Assembly: GCA_043228905.1 (NCBI GenBank)
Contig: JBHGNT010000018.1
Coordinates: forward strand, 7,006,001-7,070,000
Length of the DNA stretch: 64,000 bases
Reading direction: 5' to 3'
Origin: Azolla caroliniana
Lineage: Eukaryota > Polypodiophyta
A program made the translations under genes and the position numbers. Numbering within the stretch: position 1 is the first letter of the stretch; the number at the start of each line of letters is the position of its first letter. Shown one piece after another: positions 39,985-49,752 of this stretch. Below the pieces are notes generated by a model. That model did no database searches, was not told the origin of the DNA, and saw only the letters and a program-made list of their open reading frames with translations.

Positions 39985-42092
39985 AGAGGGCTATCAAGGC
40001 GTGGGGCCGCGATAGTCCGGACACCGAGGAAGAACCCCACAAATGTACAGTACAGTAGAAGACTTGTACCATAGGTAGGAAGTTTTGGTTCTCTAACAAT
40101 GGAGGTTGTACTATAACCGGTGTCAGCGGCCGGGAGAGGAAGCGAGCGGAGGAGCGGCTCAAGGGATGCGGAGTCCTCTTCCCCGACGAAGACATCAGCG
40201 GCGCCGTGGAGGCAGTCTCTTTTGACGACACCTTGGGCGAACTACGAAAGGTGATTGGTGAAGACCTTAGAGAAGATCGGACCGTTTCGGTAGGATCGAT
40301 GGGAATGTACGAAGTCATCGTGGACTTCAGGGAAAGGATCGAGTCGGATCGGATGGCCCGCGTGGATACAAAGTACAAGATGGTGGACCGGAAGGTGAGG
40401 CCAGTCACGGCACCCTTGCCGGAGGGCAGTGAGGGGCGGATAAAAGGGGTCGCGACGGACCCAAGTTTACGGATCCAGCCAGCATAGGGCACTGGTTCAC
40501 CGACATAACGCTACGGGAGCTCAAGGTTGGTGGGGGCGGCTTCCTACTGCCGGCGGAGGAGGACCGGTTTCGGAGAATGCTCGGGAGGCACGAGAAGGCT
40601 TTCACATTCTCATCGGAGGAGATCGGGTGCATAGACCCGACAGTTGTCGAACCGATGGTGATCTTCACGGTACCGCATGTACCGTGGAATCTCAAGCCGA
40701 TTCCGGTGCCAAGAGCTCACATCCCGAAGTTGATGGAGCTCCTAAAGCTAAAGGTGGAGATGGGCATCCTCGAACCGTCGAGTGCCCCGTATTCGAATCG
40801 GTGGTTTACGGTGCCGAAGAAGAACGGCACGCTACGCTTCATCCAGGACCTACAACCGGTCAACAAGGTGACCATCCGTAATGCAGGGATCGGACCGACC
40901 ATAGACGAGTTCGCGGAGGCCTTCGCTGGAAGGTCGATCTATTCTGTCGATGATCTGTACTCGGGGTACGATCAGTTCCAACTAGCCGTGGAGAGCAGAG
41001 ACATTACGACGATGCGGACCCCTCTCGGCCTAGTGCGGATGTGTACCCTGTCGCAAGGAGGGACGAACTCAATGGCTCACATGGTGAACGCAATGAAGAA
41101 AGTGCTCAGGGATTGTATCCCGGACATCACCATGCCATTCTTAGACGACATCCCGATCAAGGGATGCCCGGTGGAGAAAAGGGACGAGGCAATCGGGCCG
41201 GACAGATGTCGGAATTTCGTGGCGTCCCACATCGATGACTGCGAGAAGGTGCTGCAGAGACTAGAACGCGCGAGGCTCACCTTCTCCGGGGAAAAGTCGG
41301 CCTTCGGATAGTCGGAGATCTTGGTGGTCGGACACCTGTGTGGGCCTTACGGTAGGCAACCGTCTCCGGCAAAGGTAGAGGCCATCTCCGTGATGAGGAA
41401 CGATTGCGGGTCAGTCACGGAGGTCCGCAGATTCTTGGGGGCATGCGCGTTCTACCACATCTGGATCTCGCACTACGCACATGTCGTGGAACCCCTCTAC
41501 GGACTATTGAAAAAGGGGCGTAACTTTGAGTGGAGGACGGAGCACACGGAGCCGGTTCGGAGACTAAAGGAGGCGCTTATGGCAACGGTGGCTCTCCGTA
41601 AAGCGGTTTACGGCAAGGATGTTCCCATCTACGTAACGGTGGACACCAGCCCGACCGGGATCGGGTGGGTAATCAGTCAGGAGGACAAGGGCGGCGTACG
41701 ATTCCCGATCCGGTTCGGGGCGAAGGTATTGAGCGAGCGACAGCGAGAGTACGCCCAAGTTAAGTGCGAACTTTGGGGTGTCGTTTCGGCAGTCAAGGCC
41801 GACAAAGATTATCTGATCGGGGCGGAGGTGGTCATCGAGACGAACTGCCTGCCGATACTCGGCATGGTTTCCGGATGTGCGACGCCGGACCTAGCAATGG
41901 TCCGGTGGATAGCGTACATTAAGTCCCTAAACCCGGAGATACGGCACATCTCCGGAAAGGACAACGCCATGGCCGACATGCTTTCGAGGGCAAGGTTCAA
42001 CGACGAAGACGGCATGGTTTCGGATGACGAAGAAGTCGGCGAGGACTTCTTCGGGTCGGCTAACGTAACGACGAGAAAAGGGAACACTCCGG
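39985..42092 (+). pseudogene. G4 reverse transcriptase and RNase H
   Basis: Starting with IGRKFWFSNNGGC (about 40,074), a one-base loss near 40,485 shifts the frame. It then stays open 40,577-41,311 through NLKPIPVPRAHIPKLMELLK, RWFTVPKKNGTLRFIQDL, YSGYDQFQLAVESRD and the catalytic box MPFLDDIPIKG (about 41,130-41,162). A TAG at 41,309-41,311 (CAG to TAG) precedes VGHLCGPYGRQPSPAKVEAIS, FLGACAFYHIWI and RNase H (VDTSPTGIGWV, ISGKDNAMADMLSRARF). It is cut at 42,092 by S1. The catalytic Asp pair is present. Confidence 0.9.
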
Positions 42093-43512
42093 TGTCGCGA
42101 AAATACGACGGGGATACGTGAACGTTGAGGCAAGACCCCGAGGCCTTTGTCTAGAGGATATCAAATTCGTGTATTTATATACTAAGAATTAACCGAAATG
42201 AGAAAGATTAACAATTTCCATTAATAAAAGGGAAAGAAAGATTACAATCAATCCCAAGATTGGGATTACAAAAGTTTTATCTTATGGAGATGATTAGAAT
42301 AATAGATGATTAGAGATTATGATTCTTGAGTGATATGGCTTTGACAAGGAATTTTGGATTTTGAGAGATTGCTTCCGTATGGAAATTATGGTTTACTTGA
42401 GAGATAGCTTCCGTATGGAAGATTAGAGTTCTTCGCTTCGATAAGATAAGAGAGCTCCCCAAAGAAAAGGAAAAAAATTAAGATAATATGGAGAGTCTAT
42501 TCTAGTGTAGGAAAAAAAATGGAATAAATATGGAGTTCCCCCTTGATCATAGCCTTTCCACTTTTTGTTGCATGGCCTCTACTTTTAGTTGCCTAGCTTT
42601 TGCTTTTGGTTGTATGTGACTGTCCACATGACCTTTACTTTTTCCATGCACTCCCTTCTTTAGTTGCTTGCGTCCACATGGCCTTTACTTTAGTTCTCTT
42701 CACTTTACTTTAGTTTGTTGCATGATCCAATCTTTCGTCCGTCCGCGTCCAACCTCGTCTGGTAGCCGGTTCCATTTTGCTTGCCGGTTCTAGTTCCGGT
42801 TTGCTTGCCGGTTCCGGTTCCGGTTTTGCTTGCCAGCCGGTTCCGGTTTTGCTTGCCGACCGGTTCCGGTTTGCTTGCCAGTTACCGGTTTCAGTTTTGC
42901 TTGCCGGCCGGTTCCGGTTTTGCTTACCGACCGGTTTTTGGTTTTGCTTGCCGGCCAATTTCCGGTTTGCTTGCCAACCGGTTCCAGTTTTGCTTACCGG
43001 CCGGTTTCCGGTTTTGCTTACCGGCCGGTTTGCATACCCATTCCGGTTCCACTATTGCTTGCCGGCCGGTTCCAGTTTTGCATACCGGCCGATTTCCGGA
43101 TTGTATACCGGCCGGTTTCCGGATTTGCTTACCAGCCTGTTTCCGGATTTGCTTACCGGACCCGTTTTCCGGATTTGCTTATCGGCCGGTTTCCGGTTTT
43201 AAGGAATTTGGCCACCATCATCCATCAAGACAAAGTGGCCAAAGTGCTCTTAGCACAAATGAAAAATGAGGGAGCTCAAGGTGTTTATATAGCCAGGGCC
43301 TTAACTTTCCTATCTATGTGGGATAGTTCTTATTTCCCTATCTAATCAAACTTTATTTTCTCATAACTTGGTATGTATTTCTCCATTTTGTATATAGTAA
43401 AATACATTTTTAAGCTCTTGAGTATATCCATCTTTCTATAGTAAGCTACTAATCTAATCTATAATAATTATTTCATTATTTTTTTACATAGTGTGTGAAG
43501 ATTCACACGACA
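42093..43512. mobile_element. S1, solo-LTR-like element of 1,420 bp
   Basis: The ends are TGTCGCGAAA and TTCACACGACA (TG...CA, with inverted TGTCG/CGACA). It is flanked by a perfect 4-bp duplication CCGG (42,089-42,092; 43,513-43,516). The G4 frame reads across if S1 is removed (NTP then ALNEFDESRYDGEW). No primer site, polypurine tract or coding domain is visible, so it is best read as a solo LTR or a non-autonomous element. A truncated second copy of its right end is at 50,962-51,197. The 4-bp duplication suggests the same integrase type as the G family. Confidence 0.8.
42775..43205. repeat. CCGGTT-rich minisatellite inside S1
   Basis: Irregular tandem units of about 20-35 bp built from TTGCTTGCCGGCCGGTTCC and variants (TTGCTTACCGACCGGTTT). 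The repeat translates as a Pro-Val-Leu-Leu-Ala-Gly-Arg-Phe pattern in one frame, which is a by-product of the repeat. Confidence 0.9.
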
Positions 43513-43516
43513 CCGG

Positions 43517-44321
43517 CGCTTAACGAATTTGACGAGAGCAGGTACGACGGGGAGTGGCTCCAAATTGGGAGGTTCCTACGGACGATGACGCCGGACGCAG
43601 CATGGGCGAGAGAGGAGGTGAGTCGGATACGGAGGAAGGCGTACCGATTCTTCCTGCGGGACGGGTGCATATGGAGGCACCCAAAGAAGAGAAGCGGCAT
43701 TCCACTCCGAGTAGTGGCAAAGAAAGAAGAACATGGGAAGCTACTGGCAGCATTTCACGAGAGCCCCTGGGCCGGACACCGCGGAACGTGGGCCACTTTC
43801 GAGAAGCTGAAGGAGAAGTACTGGTGGCCGGGGTTGTACCAGGACGTGCATCGGTTCGTAACGACTTGCGAAAGCTGTCAGATGCACTCCGTAGTTCGAC
43901 ACCGGGACGAGCTACACCCGACCTACCCGCCTACGGTCCATTTCAAGTGGATGGTGGACTTGGTGACGATGCCGATGGGGGTAGGACAGATACGATACTT
44001 GGTGCTTGCACGGGAAGACTTAACGAACTAGGTGGAAGGCCGTGCACTGCAAAGCAAGAGAACCGCGGTGGTATGTCGGTTCCTGATCGAAGAAGTAGTG
44101 TGTCGGTATGGGTGCGTCGGGAGGATCGTGGCGGACCGGGGAGAACTGGATGCGCGGGAGGCCGAGGAGCTGTTCGACCAACTAGGCGTCAAACTCTCCC
44201 TCATCATGGTGTACAATCCGGAGGCGAACGGAAAGGTGGAACGTGGGCACAGACCGATTGTAAAGGTGTTGGTGCGTGCATGTGGTGGGCAGGTCGGGAA
44301 TTGGCCGCGACTCCTTCCTTA
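43517..44321 (+). pseudogene. G4 integrase, 5' segment
   Basis: Integrase zinc region (HRGTWATFEKLKEKYWWPG, CESCQMHSVVRH) and core motifs WMVDLVTMPMG, VADRGELDAREAEEL and NGKVERGH are all readable, giving the D-D-E set. A TAG at 44,029-44,031 (CAG to TAG) interrupts it. B2 cuts it at 44,321 inside the sequence LLPY, and coding resumes at 48,518. Confidence 0.9.
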
Positions 44322-44770
44322 TGTCATGATATGGCAAGACTCAAACCCATGACCTTATGCTACATGGGTCGAGCTCTTATCATTAGACTATGAATTGTAA
44401 TTTGTAGGATATTATTTTCATTTATGCTTTATCATAGAAAATTGATGTATATTCCAGATCTCTCTGGAACATTCTAGAAGCTTCAGGATTATTCCTAAAA
44501 ACACTATAAAAGGAGGCACAAGGCATTGTTTTGAACCAAATTGGTTCAACGCCAGTCTTAAGCCTCTTAGCCGATTTGTACTTATCTTTTCACATAATAT
44601 AAGAGTTGCTGTCATCATCCTTCTCTCTCTCTCTTTCTCGCTATCTCTCTCTCTCTCTTCTCTTCTCACTTTCTCTCTCGGGAATCTTACGCAGTCCCGT
44701 CCTCTTAGTACTAATAGTACTACTCTTCTTTAGTACTAATTCCATCTCTGCTTTAGTACTACTCCTGACA
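44322..44770 (+). repeat. 5' LTR of B2
   Basis: Heat-shock element at 44,467-44,484, TATAAAA at 44,505-44,511 and inverted repeat TTGAACCAAATTGGTTCAA at 44,531-44,549. Confidence 0.95.
44467..44484 (+). promoter_or_regulatory. Heat-shock element in the B2 5' LTR
   Basis: GAACATTCTAGAAGCTTC, identical to B1. The TATA box starts 20 bp downstream. Confidence 0.75.
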
Positions 44771-44786
44771 GTTTGAACCAATTTTT
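44771..44786 (+). promoter_or_regulatory. Candidate self-priming site of B2
   Basis: TTGAACCAATTT (44,773-44,784), 2 nt after the LTR, is a perfect 12-bp complement of AAATTGGTTCAA at 44,538-44,549, about 27 nt after the TATA box. No TGG-type tRNA site is present. Confidence 0.6.
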
Positions 44787-44809
44787 CCTCCTACCATTTT
44801 TCCTATACT

Positions 44810-46015
44810 ATGGCTACTGTTAGCGCCCAAGAATATCAATCCGTTTTCTCCGAGCTACAGTGCTTAAAAGAAAAATTTGTTGCCTTGGAACAAGAAAACC
44901 AACGGCTGATAGGGGATCTGCAACAAATCGCTCTAGAAAAGCAACAAACGCAGCAACAGCATGGGGAGTTAGCGTTACGGGTGCAACAACTCGAAGTGGC
45001 ATTGCAACAACAAGGATCAAGTCCCCAAGGATTTCATAAAGAGCCGAAGATTGGACTTCTTGTGAAATTTGATGGAACGCGATCGCAATTCAGGGGATTC
45101 CTTAATCAGGTACGATTAGTCCTCCAAATGCATCCTTCCTGATACCCCACTGATGCATCCCGAGTCGGCTTAATAGGCACATTGCTTAGCGGCTCAGCCT
45201 TAGCATGGTTCGCTCCGCTCCTAGAAAAACAATCGCCCTTGCCTAATAACTTTGAAGATTTTATTAGTGAGTTCAAAGCCTGCTTTGGAGACACCGACAA
45301 CATCAGGACAGCGATCAACAAGATCTGGCGATTGCGTCAAGGCGATCGTCCAGCCTCTGCCTATGCGGCGGATGTTCGCCTACTCGCTTCAGACATACCC
45401 TGGGATGATCAAGCACTAATGGAGCAGTTTCGCTATGGCCTGTGAAACGATGTCAAAGATCTACCTCTAACTTTCCCCGAAGAACCAAAGTCTCTTACGG
45501 AGGCAATCAGTCGAGCGGTCCGATGTGACAACCGCCTTTTCGAACGGCGTTCGGAACGTCAATTACAGATACCACGCGCTAGGCCTGAGCCCACTTACGC
45601 CGCAGTCGCGGCTAAACCGTTTGCACGAGACATACCTCAAGCAAATACTTCGACACCGATGGAGATCGATACCATGCGTCGATGCGGCCCGTTATCGGAA
45701 GAAGAAAAGCAACGACGACATGCAAATCGATTATGTCTTTATTGCGGCGGACCAGGGCATATCGCAATCAATTGTCCCCATAGGCCAAGAAGACAAGTAA
45801 ATCAAATTGTAGCCTGTACTAAACTCGAGTCAATTCTTCCCTTAGGAGTATCTGATAGTATTAATAGTACTAATAGAGTGTTTGATAGTATTCATAGTAC
45901 TAATAGCCCAAGTATCTCAAATAAATTTGAAATCCTTAGTCAATTAGATGAAGAGTTAAACCAAGTCGGATGGCAGACAAGAATACTTTTCCGGTCAATT
46001 CAACGGTTCACTTCG
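44810..46015 (+). pseudogene. B2 gag
   Basis: MATVSAQEYQ start, Gln-rich coiled coil and capsid as in B1, with CLYCGGPGHIAINC at about 45,737-45,778. In-frame TGA at 45,140-45,142 and 45,443-45,445 both replace CGA or CGT codons of B1 (CpG decay). The gag end LSQLDEELN is followed within about 50 bp by RNase H sequence, the deletion junction. Confidence 0.88.
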
Positions 46016-46409
46016 TCTCGGTAGCATCCTTTCTCAACCAGGAGATAAAGAAGAGTTGCATCCGGTGGCTTTCCATTCGCGCAAATTCGATGTCGCAGAA
46101 ATCAACTACGATATACATGACAAGGAGTTATTAGCCATCTTGGATTCATTTGTACAATGGCGACATTTTTTAGAGGGCTCTCCACATCAGGTCATTGTCT
46201 TTAGCGATCATAAAAATCTTGCTTATTTTCAAAACACTCGCGTACTAAATCGACGGCAAGCTCGGTGGGCGCAATTCCTCACGCGTTTCGACTTCAAAAT
46301 CACATATTGACCGGGGAAGCAGCAAGGAAAAGCAGATGCACTATCACGGCGTTCATATCTTGCACCTCGTCCTGGTGATGCAACATTTGATAATCAAAAG
46401 AAAGTAATC
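46016..46409 (+). pseudogene. B2 RNase H fragment
   Basis: LGSILSQPGDKEELHPVAFHSRKFD, DKELLAILDSF, FSDHKNLAYFQ, then TGA at about 46,308 (CGT to TGA) and GKADALSRRSY. The first catalytic strand of RNase H (DASDFA in B1) is missing because of the deletion. Confidence 0.85.
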
Positions 46410-47801
46410 TTGGGACCAACACGATTGCACACGACGCGGATTTTTCACACCCCGATGGATTCACGGATTACCGATGACATACGTGCAACCTTGAAGATGG
46501 ATAGTTTTGCTCAAGACATCCTAGCGCACATTGATACTTCTCGGGCATCCTGTTCTCGGTCTCAACAACCAGGTATTGACTACCGACAATTCGAATATCA
46601 TGATGGTTTGTTATTCTTTAAAAAGCGCGTATATGTCCCCGATTGCTCTTGTCGCCTTCAAATTGTCCAACATTGTCACGACACCCATACGGCGGGACAT
46701 TTCGGTAGTACTAAGACGTTGGAGCTAGTGCAACGATCTTTTTGGTGGCCCCACATGCGCCGTTTTGTCGACGACTACGTTCGGACCTGTGATGCTTGCT
46801 ACCGAGCAAAGATGCCACGACACCATCCATATGGCTTGTTGGAACCCTTACCGATTCCAAGTAAGCCGTGGCAGTCTATTTGTCTTGATTTTATCACAGA
46901 TCTACCGGTCTCGAAGGGGTTCGATGCTATCCTAACCGTCGTCGATCGATATACGAAGATGGCACATTTTGTGCCGTGTACTAAAGCCATCACTAGCGAG
47001 GAAACCACCGCCCTTGTTATACGTGAGGTATTTCGGCATCATGGCCTCCCAGACAGTATCATCAGTGACCGAGGACCACAATTTGTCTCCAAATTTTGGC
47101 AGCATCTCTTCAAGATGCTCAAGGTCTCCTGCAATCTCTCCTCCGGCTACCATCCTCAGACCGACGGGCAGACGGAACGAACAAACCAAACGCTGGAGCA
47201 ATATCTCCGGTGTTTCCTGAGTTATCAACAGGACGATTGGGCCGAGATTCTCCACTTTGCGGAGTTTGCGTATAATAATGCTATTCCCTCCTCGACTCAG
47301 GTCTCCCCATTTTTCGCTTATACCGCTTTCCATCCTCGTTGGTCGGTGATCGACACCCCGGAGCTACCTACCAACCCTCGTGCTGAGGATCATTTGGAGA
47401 GGCTACGCAAGATCCAGATGGATCTCTCTACTCACCTTCGTCATGCTCAACACACACAGCAGACTTATGCGGATCATCATCGGATTCCCTCCTCTTTTGC
47501 CATCGGAGATCGAGTATGGCTCTTACGTCGTCACATCAAGACTACAAGACTTATGCGGATCGTCATCGAATTCCCTCCTCTTTTGCCATCGGAGATCGAG
47601 TATGGCTCTTACGTCGTGACATCAAGACTACTCGACCGTGCGACAAGTTGGATTATCGACGACTCGGTCCCTTCTGTATTACGGGTAAGATTAATGATGT
47701 CACATTCCGCCTTGATCTCCCTCCGCAGCTTTAGATACATCCGGTTTTCCATTGTTCTCTTCTTGAACCTTATAAAGCAAACACCATTCCCGATCGTGTG
47801 A
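46410..47801 (+). CDS. B2 integrase
   Basis: Open for 463 codons. The zinc-binding domain HCHDTHTAGHFGSTKTLE and CDACYRAKMPRHH is complete. The core has LDFITDLPVSKGFDAI (first Asp), IISDRGPQFVSKFW (second Asp) and TDGQTERTNQTLE (Glu). After AIGDRVWLLRRHIKTTR an 86-bp tandem duplication (47,464-47,635) shifts the frame, so the last about 70 residues are out of register. The true frame (GPFCITGKINDVTFRLDLPPQL) continues at 47,516-47,734. It retains all catalytic residues but loses the proper C-terminus. Confidence 0.88.
   Translation: MGPTRLHTTRIFHTPMDSRITDDIRATLKMDSFAQDILAHIDTSRASCSRSQQPGIDYRQFEYHDGLLFFKKRVYVPDCSCRLQIVQHCHDTHTAGHFGSTKTLELVQRSFWWPHMRRFVDDYVRTCDACYRAKMPRHHPYGLLEPLPIPSKPWQSICLDFITDLPVSKGFDAILTVVDRYTKMAHFVPCTKAITSEETTALVIREVFRHHGLPDSIISDRGPQFVSKFWQHLFKMLKVSCNLSSGYHPQTDGQTERTNQTLEQYLRCFLSYQQDDWAEILHFAEFAYNNAIPSSTQVSPFFAYTAFHPRWSVIDTPELPTNPRAEDHLERLRKIQMDLSTHLRHAQHTQQTYADHHRIPSSFAIGDRVWLLRRHIKTTRLMRIVIEFPPLLPSEIEYGSYVVTSRLLDRATSWIIDDSVPSVLRVRLMMSHSALISLRSFRYIRFSIVLFLNLIKQTPFPIV
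47464..47635 (+). repeat. 86-bp tandem duplication in B2 integrase
   Basis: CTTATGCGGATC at 47,464 recurs at 47,550. The unit holds GATTCCCTCCTCTTTTGCC and ATGGCTCTTACGTCGT. It is not a multiple of three and so breaks the frame. Confidence 0.9.
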
Positions 47802-48052
47802 CACCACCACTGCCCCCGCTGGAGTTGGACGCCGGCCCGGAGTATGAAGTTGCTGCCATCCTCGATTCCAAACTTGTTCGCAACAAACTTTATTACTTGG
47901 TCGATTGGCTCGGTTATAGTCCGAGCGAACGTACTTGGGAACCCGTCGAGCATGTTGCCAATGCACAGGATCTTCTTGTTGATTTCCACCGAAAGTATCC
48001 GGACAAACCTAGTCCGCAATTAGCGTCGACTCGTTCCACTAGTCGTCTTTAA
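47798..48052 (+). CDS. B2 chromodomain
   Basis: EYEVAAILDSKLVRNKLYYLVDWLGY, ERTWEPVEHVANAQDLL and a short tail to TAA at 48,052 form a complete chromodomain. It normally directs integration to modified chromatin. It is separated from integrase by the frameshift and by a stop at about 47,734. The purine tract AAGGGGGAGATAG follows directly before the 3' LTR. Confidence 0.88.
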   Translation: MTPPLPPLELDAGPEYEVAAILDSKLVRNKLYYLVDWLGYSPSERTWEPVEHVANAQDLLVDFHRKYPDKPSPQLASTRSTSRL

Positions 48053-48063
48053 GGGGGAGATAG

Positions 48064-48512
48064 TGTCATGATATGGCAAGACTTGAACCCATGACCTTAT
48101 GCTACATGGGTCGAGCTCTTACCATTAGACTATGAATTGTAATTTGCAGGATATTATTTTCATTTATGCCTTATCATAGAAAATTGATGTATATTCCAGA
48201 TCTCACTGGAACATTCTAGAAGCTTCAGGATTATTCCTAAAAACACTATAAAAGGAGGCACAAGGCATTGTTTTGAACCAAATTGGTTCAACGCCAGTCT
48301 TAAGCCTCTTAGCCGATTTGTACTTATCTTTTCACATAATATAAGAGTTGTTGTCATCATCCTTCTCTCTCTCTCTCTTTCTCGCTATCTCTCTCTCTCT
48401 TCTCTTCTCACTTTCTCTCTCGGGAATCTTACGCAGTCCCGTCCTCTTAGTACTAATAGTACTGCTCTTCTTTAGTACTAATTCCATCTCTGCTTTAGTA
48501 CTACTCCTGACA
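48064..48512 (+). repeat. 3' LTR of B2
   Basis: 449 bp, with the same heat-shock element (48,209-48,226) and TATAAAA (48,247-48,253). Confidence 0.95.
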
Positions 48513-48517
48513 CCTTA

Positions 48518-49088
48518 CGCACTATGGGCGGACCGAACTACGCACAGTTCGGTGACAGGGTTTATGCTGACGGAGCTGATGTACAGACAAAAGCCGATCA
48601 TGCCGGTGGAGCGGACGGTTTCTTCGTGGGCGGTGGTAGATTGGAAGGACGAAATGAGCCGGGAGGAGTTGCTGGCGGCCCGGATTCGGCAACTCGAGCG
48701 GAGGCCAGAGGACGTGATACAGGCGAAGGCAAGGCTGCGAGCGGCAAGGGAGCGGAACAAGATCCGGTTCAACCGGACGCACCGATTGCGACCAAAGAAG
48801 ATCAAGGAAGGCGACTGGGTCTTGGTACACGACAGCAGCCTCGACAATCAGCACAAGGCGGTGCGAAAGTTTGTTAGGAGATGGTTCGGGCCCTACACGG
48901 TGATGAGCGCGAACGACAATGGCACGTACCACCTCGCGGAACTCGACAGGACATGGTTAGCGGTGCCAGTGGCCGGGAAGCGGATTAAAGCGTTCAAAAA
49001 GCAGTTCGAAGACGAGCCGGAGCCTGCGAGCGGGAGCGACAACGACGATCGGTTCGGGTCCGGCGGAGAATCGGAGAGCAACGAGTGA
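48518..49088 (+). pseudogene. G4 integrase, 3' segment
   Basis: Continues from 44,321 with ADRTTHSSVTGFM, MSREELLAARIRQLERRPEDV, RPKKIKEGDWVLVHDSSLDNQ and RWFGPYTVMSANDNGTYHLAELD. It ends SESNE at TGA (49,088). This stretch is open and matches G1b and H. Confidence 0.92.
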
Positions 49089-49157
49089 GGCCGGGTTTCT
49101 TCGATATCTACCCGTCTCTGGCGCATACCGGTGGATGCGTGTTTTGGTGGGGGTGGA

Positions 49158-49748
49158 TGTCGTGAAGAAAACCGGCCATAGGCGGAATCGGGGAGAAAGC
49201 GCATAAACCGGCCCTTACACGGATGGACGCGTGACTTGATATTTTGTACACGAATCGGTGGGCCTAAATACTAAGCCACGCGCATTTATTAGAGGGGGAT
49301 TGTGTGTATCCCTGTCAGAGGGGTAGGGGAATAAAGGGAAGGGAAAAGAGGAGAGAGAGGAATCGTGCGTGGGGGGAAGAAAAAGGGTTGTTGCCGAACG
49401 AAGGGAGCTCTCTTCTCCTCCGCCGGTCGTTGGTCTCTGTGGGTGTCGGGAGTTCGCTGCCTCTGCTTCGTTGACAGCCCGTATGCTTCAAGCAGAGGCT
49501 CTCCCCCTTTTGGTTCCTGGAGTTGTGTGGCAGTCGTCTATGTGTGTGAGTGGGACCCCGTGTCGGGCCCATTACCGGGTTGCCGGTTGTAACTGTTCGA
49601 GTTGTAAGCTATTGATTTTAGTAATTGGATTCTTGTTTCTCGCTCTTAACTCTTCTCTGTGTATCTCTCTCTCTCCATCTCTCTCTCCTTGGTCCAAGAC
49701 CCCCGTGGTCCCGCCTCTTTCTACATGCACGCGCGTAACAACGCGACA
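49158..49748 (+). repeat. 3' LTR of G4
   Basis: The 591-bp LTR starts TGTCGTGAAG after the purine tract GGTGGGGGTGGA (49,146-49,157) and ends AACAACGCGACA. The first 388 bp match 11,355-11,742. Confidence 0.92.
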
Positions 49749-49752
49749 CTGG

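Larger units (their letters stand above)
44322..48512 (+). mobile_element. Chromodomain gypsy B2, deletion derivative
   Basis: LTRs of 449 bp (44,322-44,770 and 48,064-48,512) differ at roughly ten positions. The 5-bp duplication CCTTA lies at 44,317-44,321 and 48,513-48,517. Compared with B1 it lacks the protease, the RT and the start of RNase H: gag jumps to RNase H near 46,015. Integrase and chromodomain remain. At 4.2 kb it is non-autonomous and would need RT from a relative such as an intact B1-type element. Confidence 0.94.
11355..49748 (+). mobile_element. Gypsy G4, inserted in H and filled with later insertions
   Basis: The 5' LTR fragment starts at 11,355 (TATCGTGAAG, a one-base variant of TGTCGTGAAG). 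The 3' LTR is 49,158-49,748. Flanks are CCGG (11,351-11,354) and CTGG (49,749-49,752), a 4-bp duplication with one CpG transition. Its parts in order are the LTR fragment, B1 insertion, gag (32,413), protease (33,203) with Copia C inside, RT-RNase H (to 42,092), S1, integrase with B2 inside, the polypurine tract and the 3' LTR. A deletion at the B1/G4 junction removed the rest of the 5' LTR and the primer site. Confidence 0.85.

Noticed and set aside
42777-43345. Long overlapping ORFs rich in Leu-Ala-Gly-Arg-Phe
   Set aside because: They are translations of the CCGGTT minisatellite in S1, open in three frames because the repeat lacks stops.
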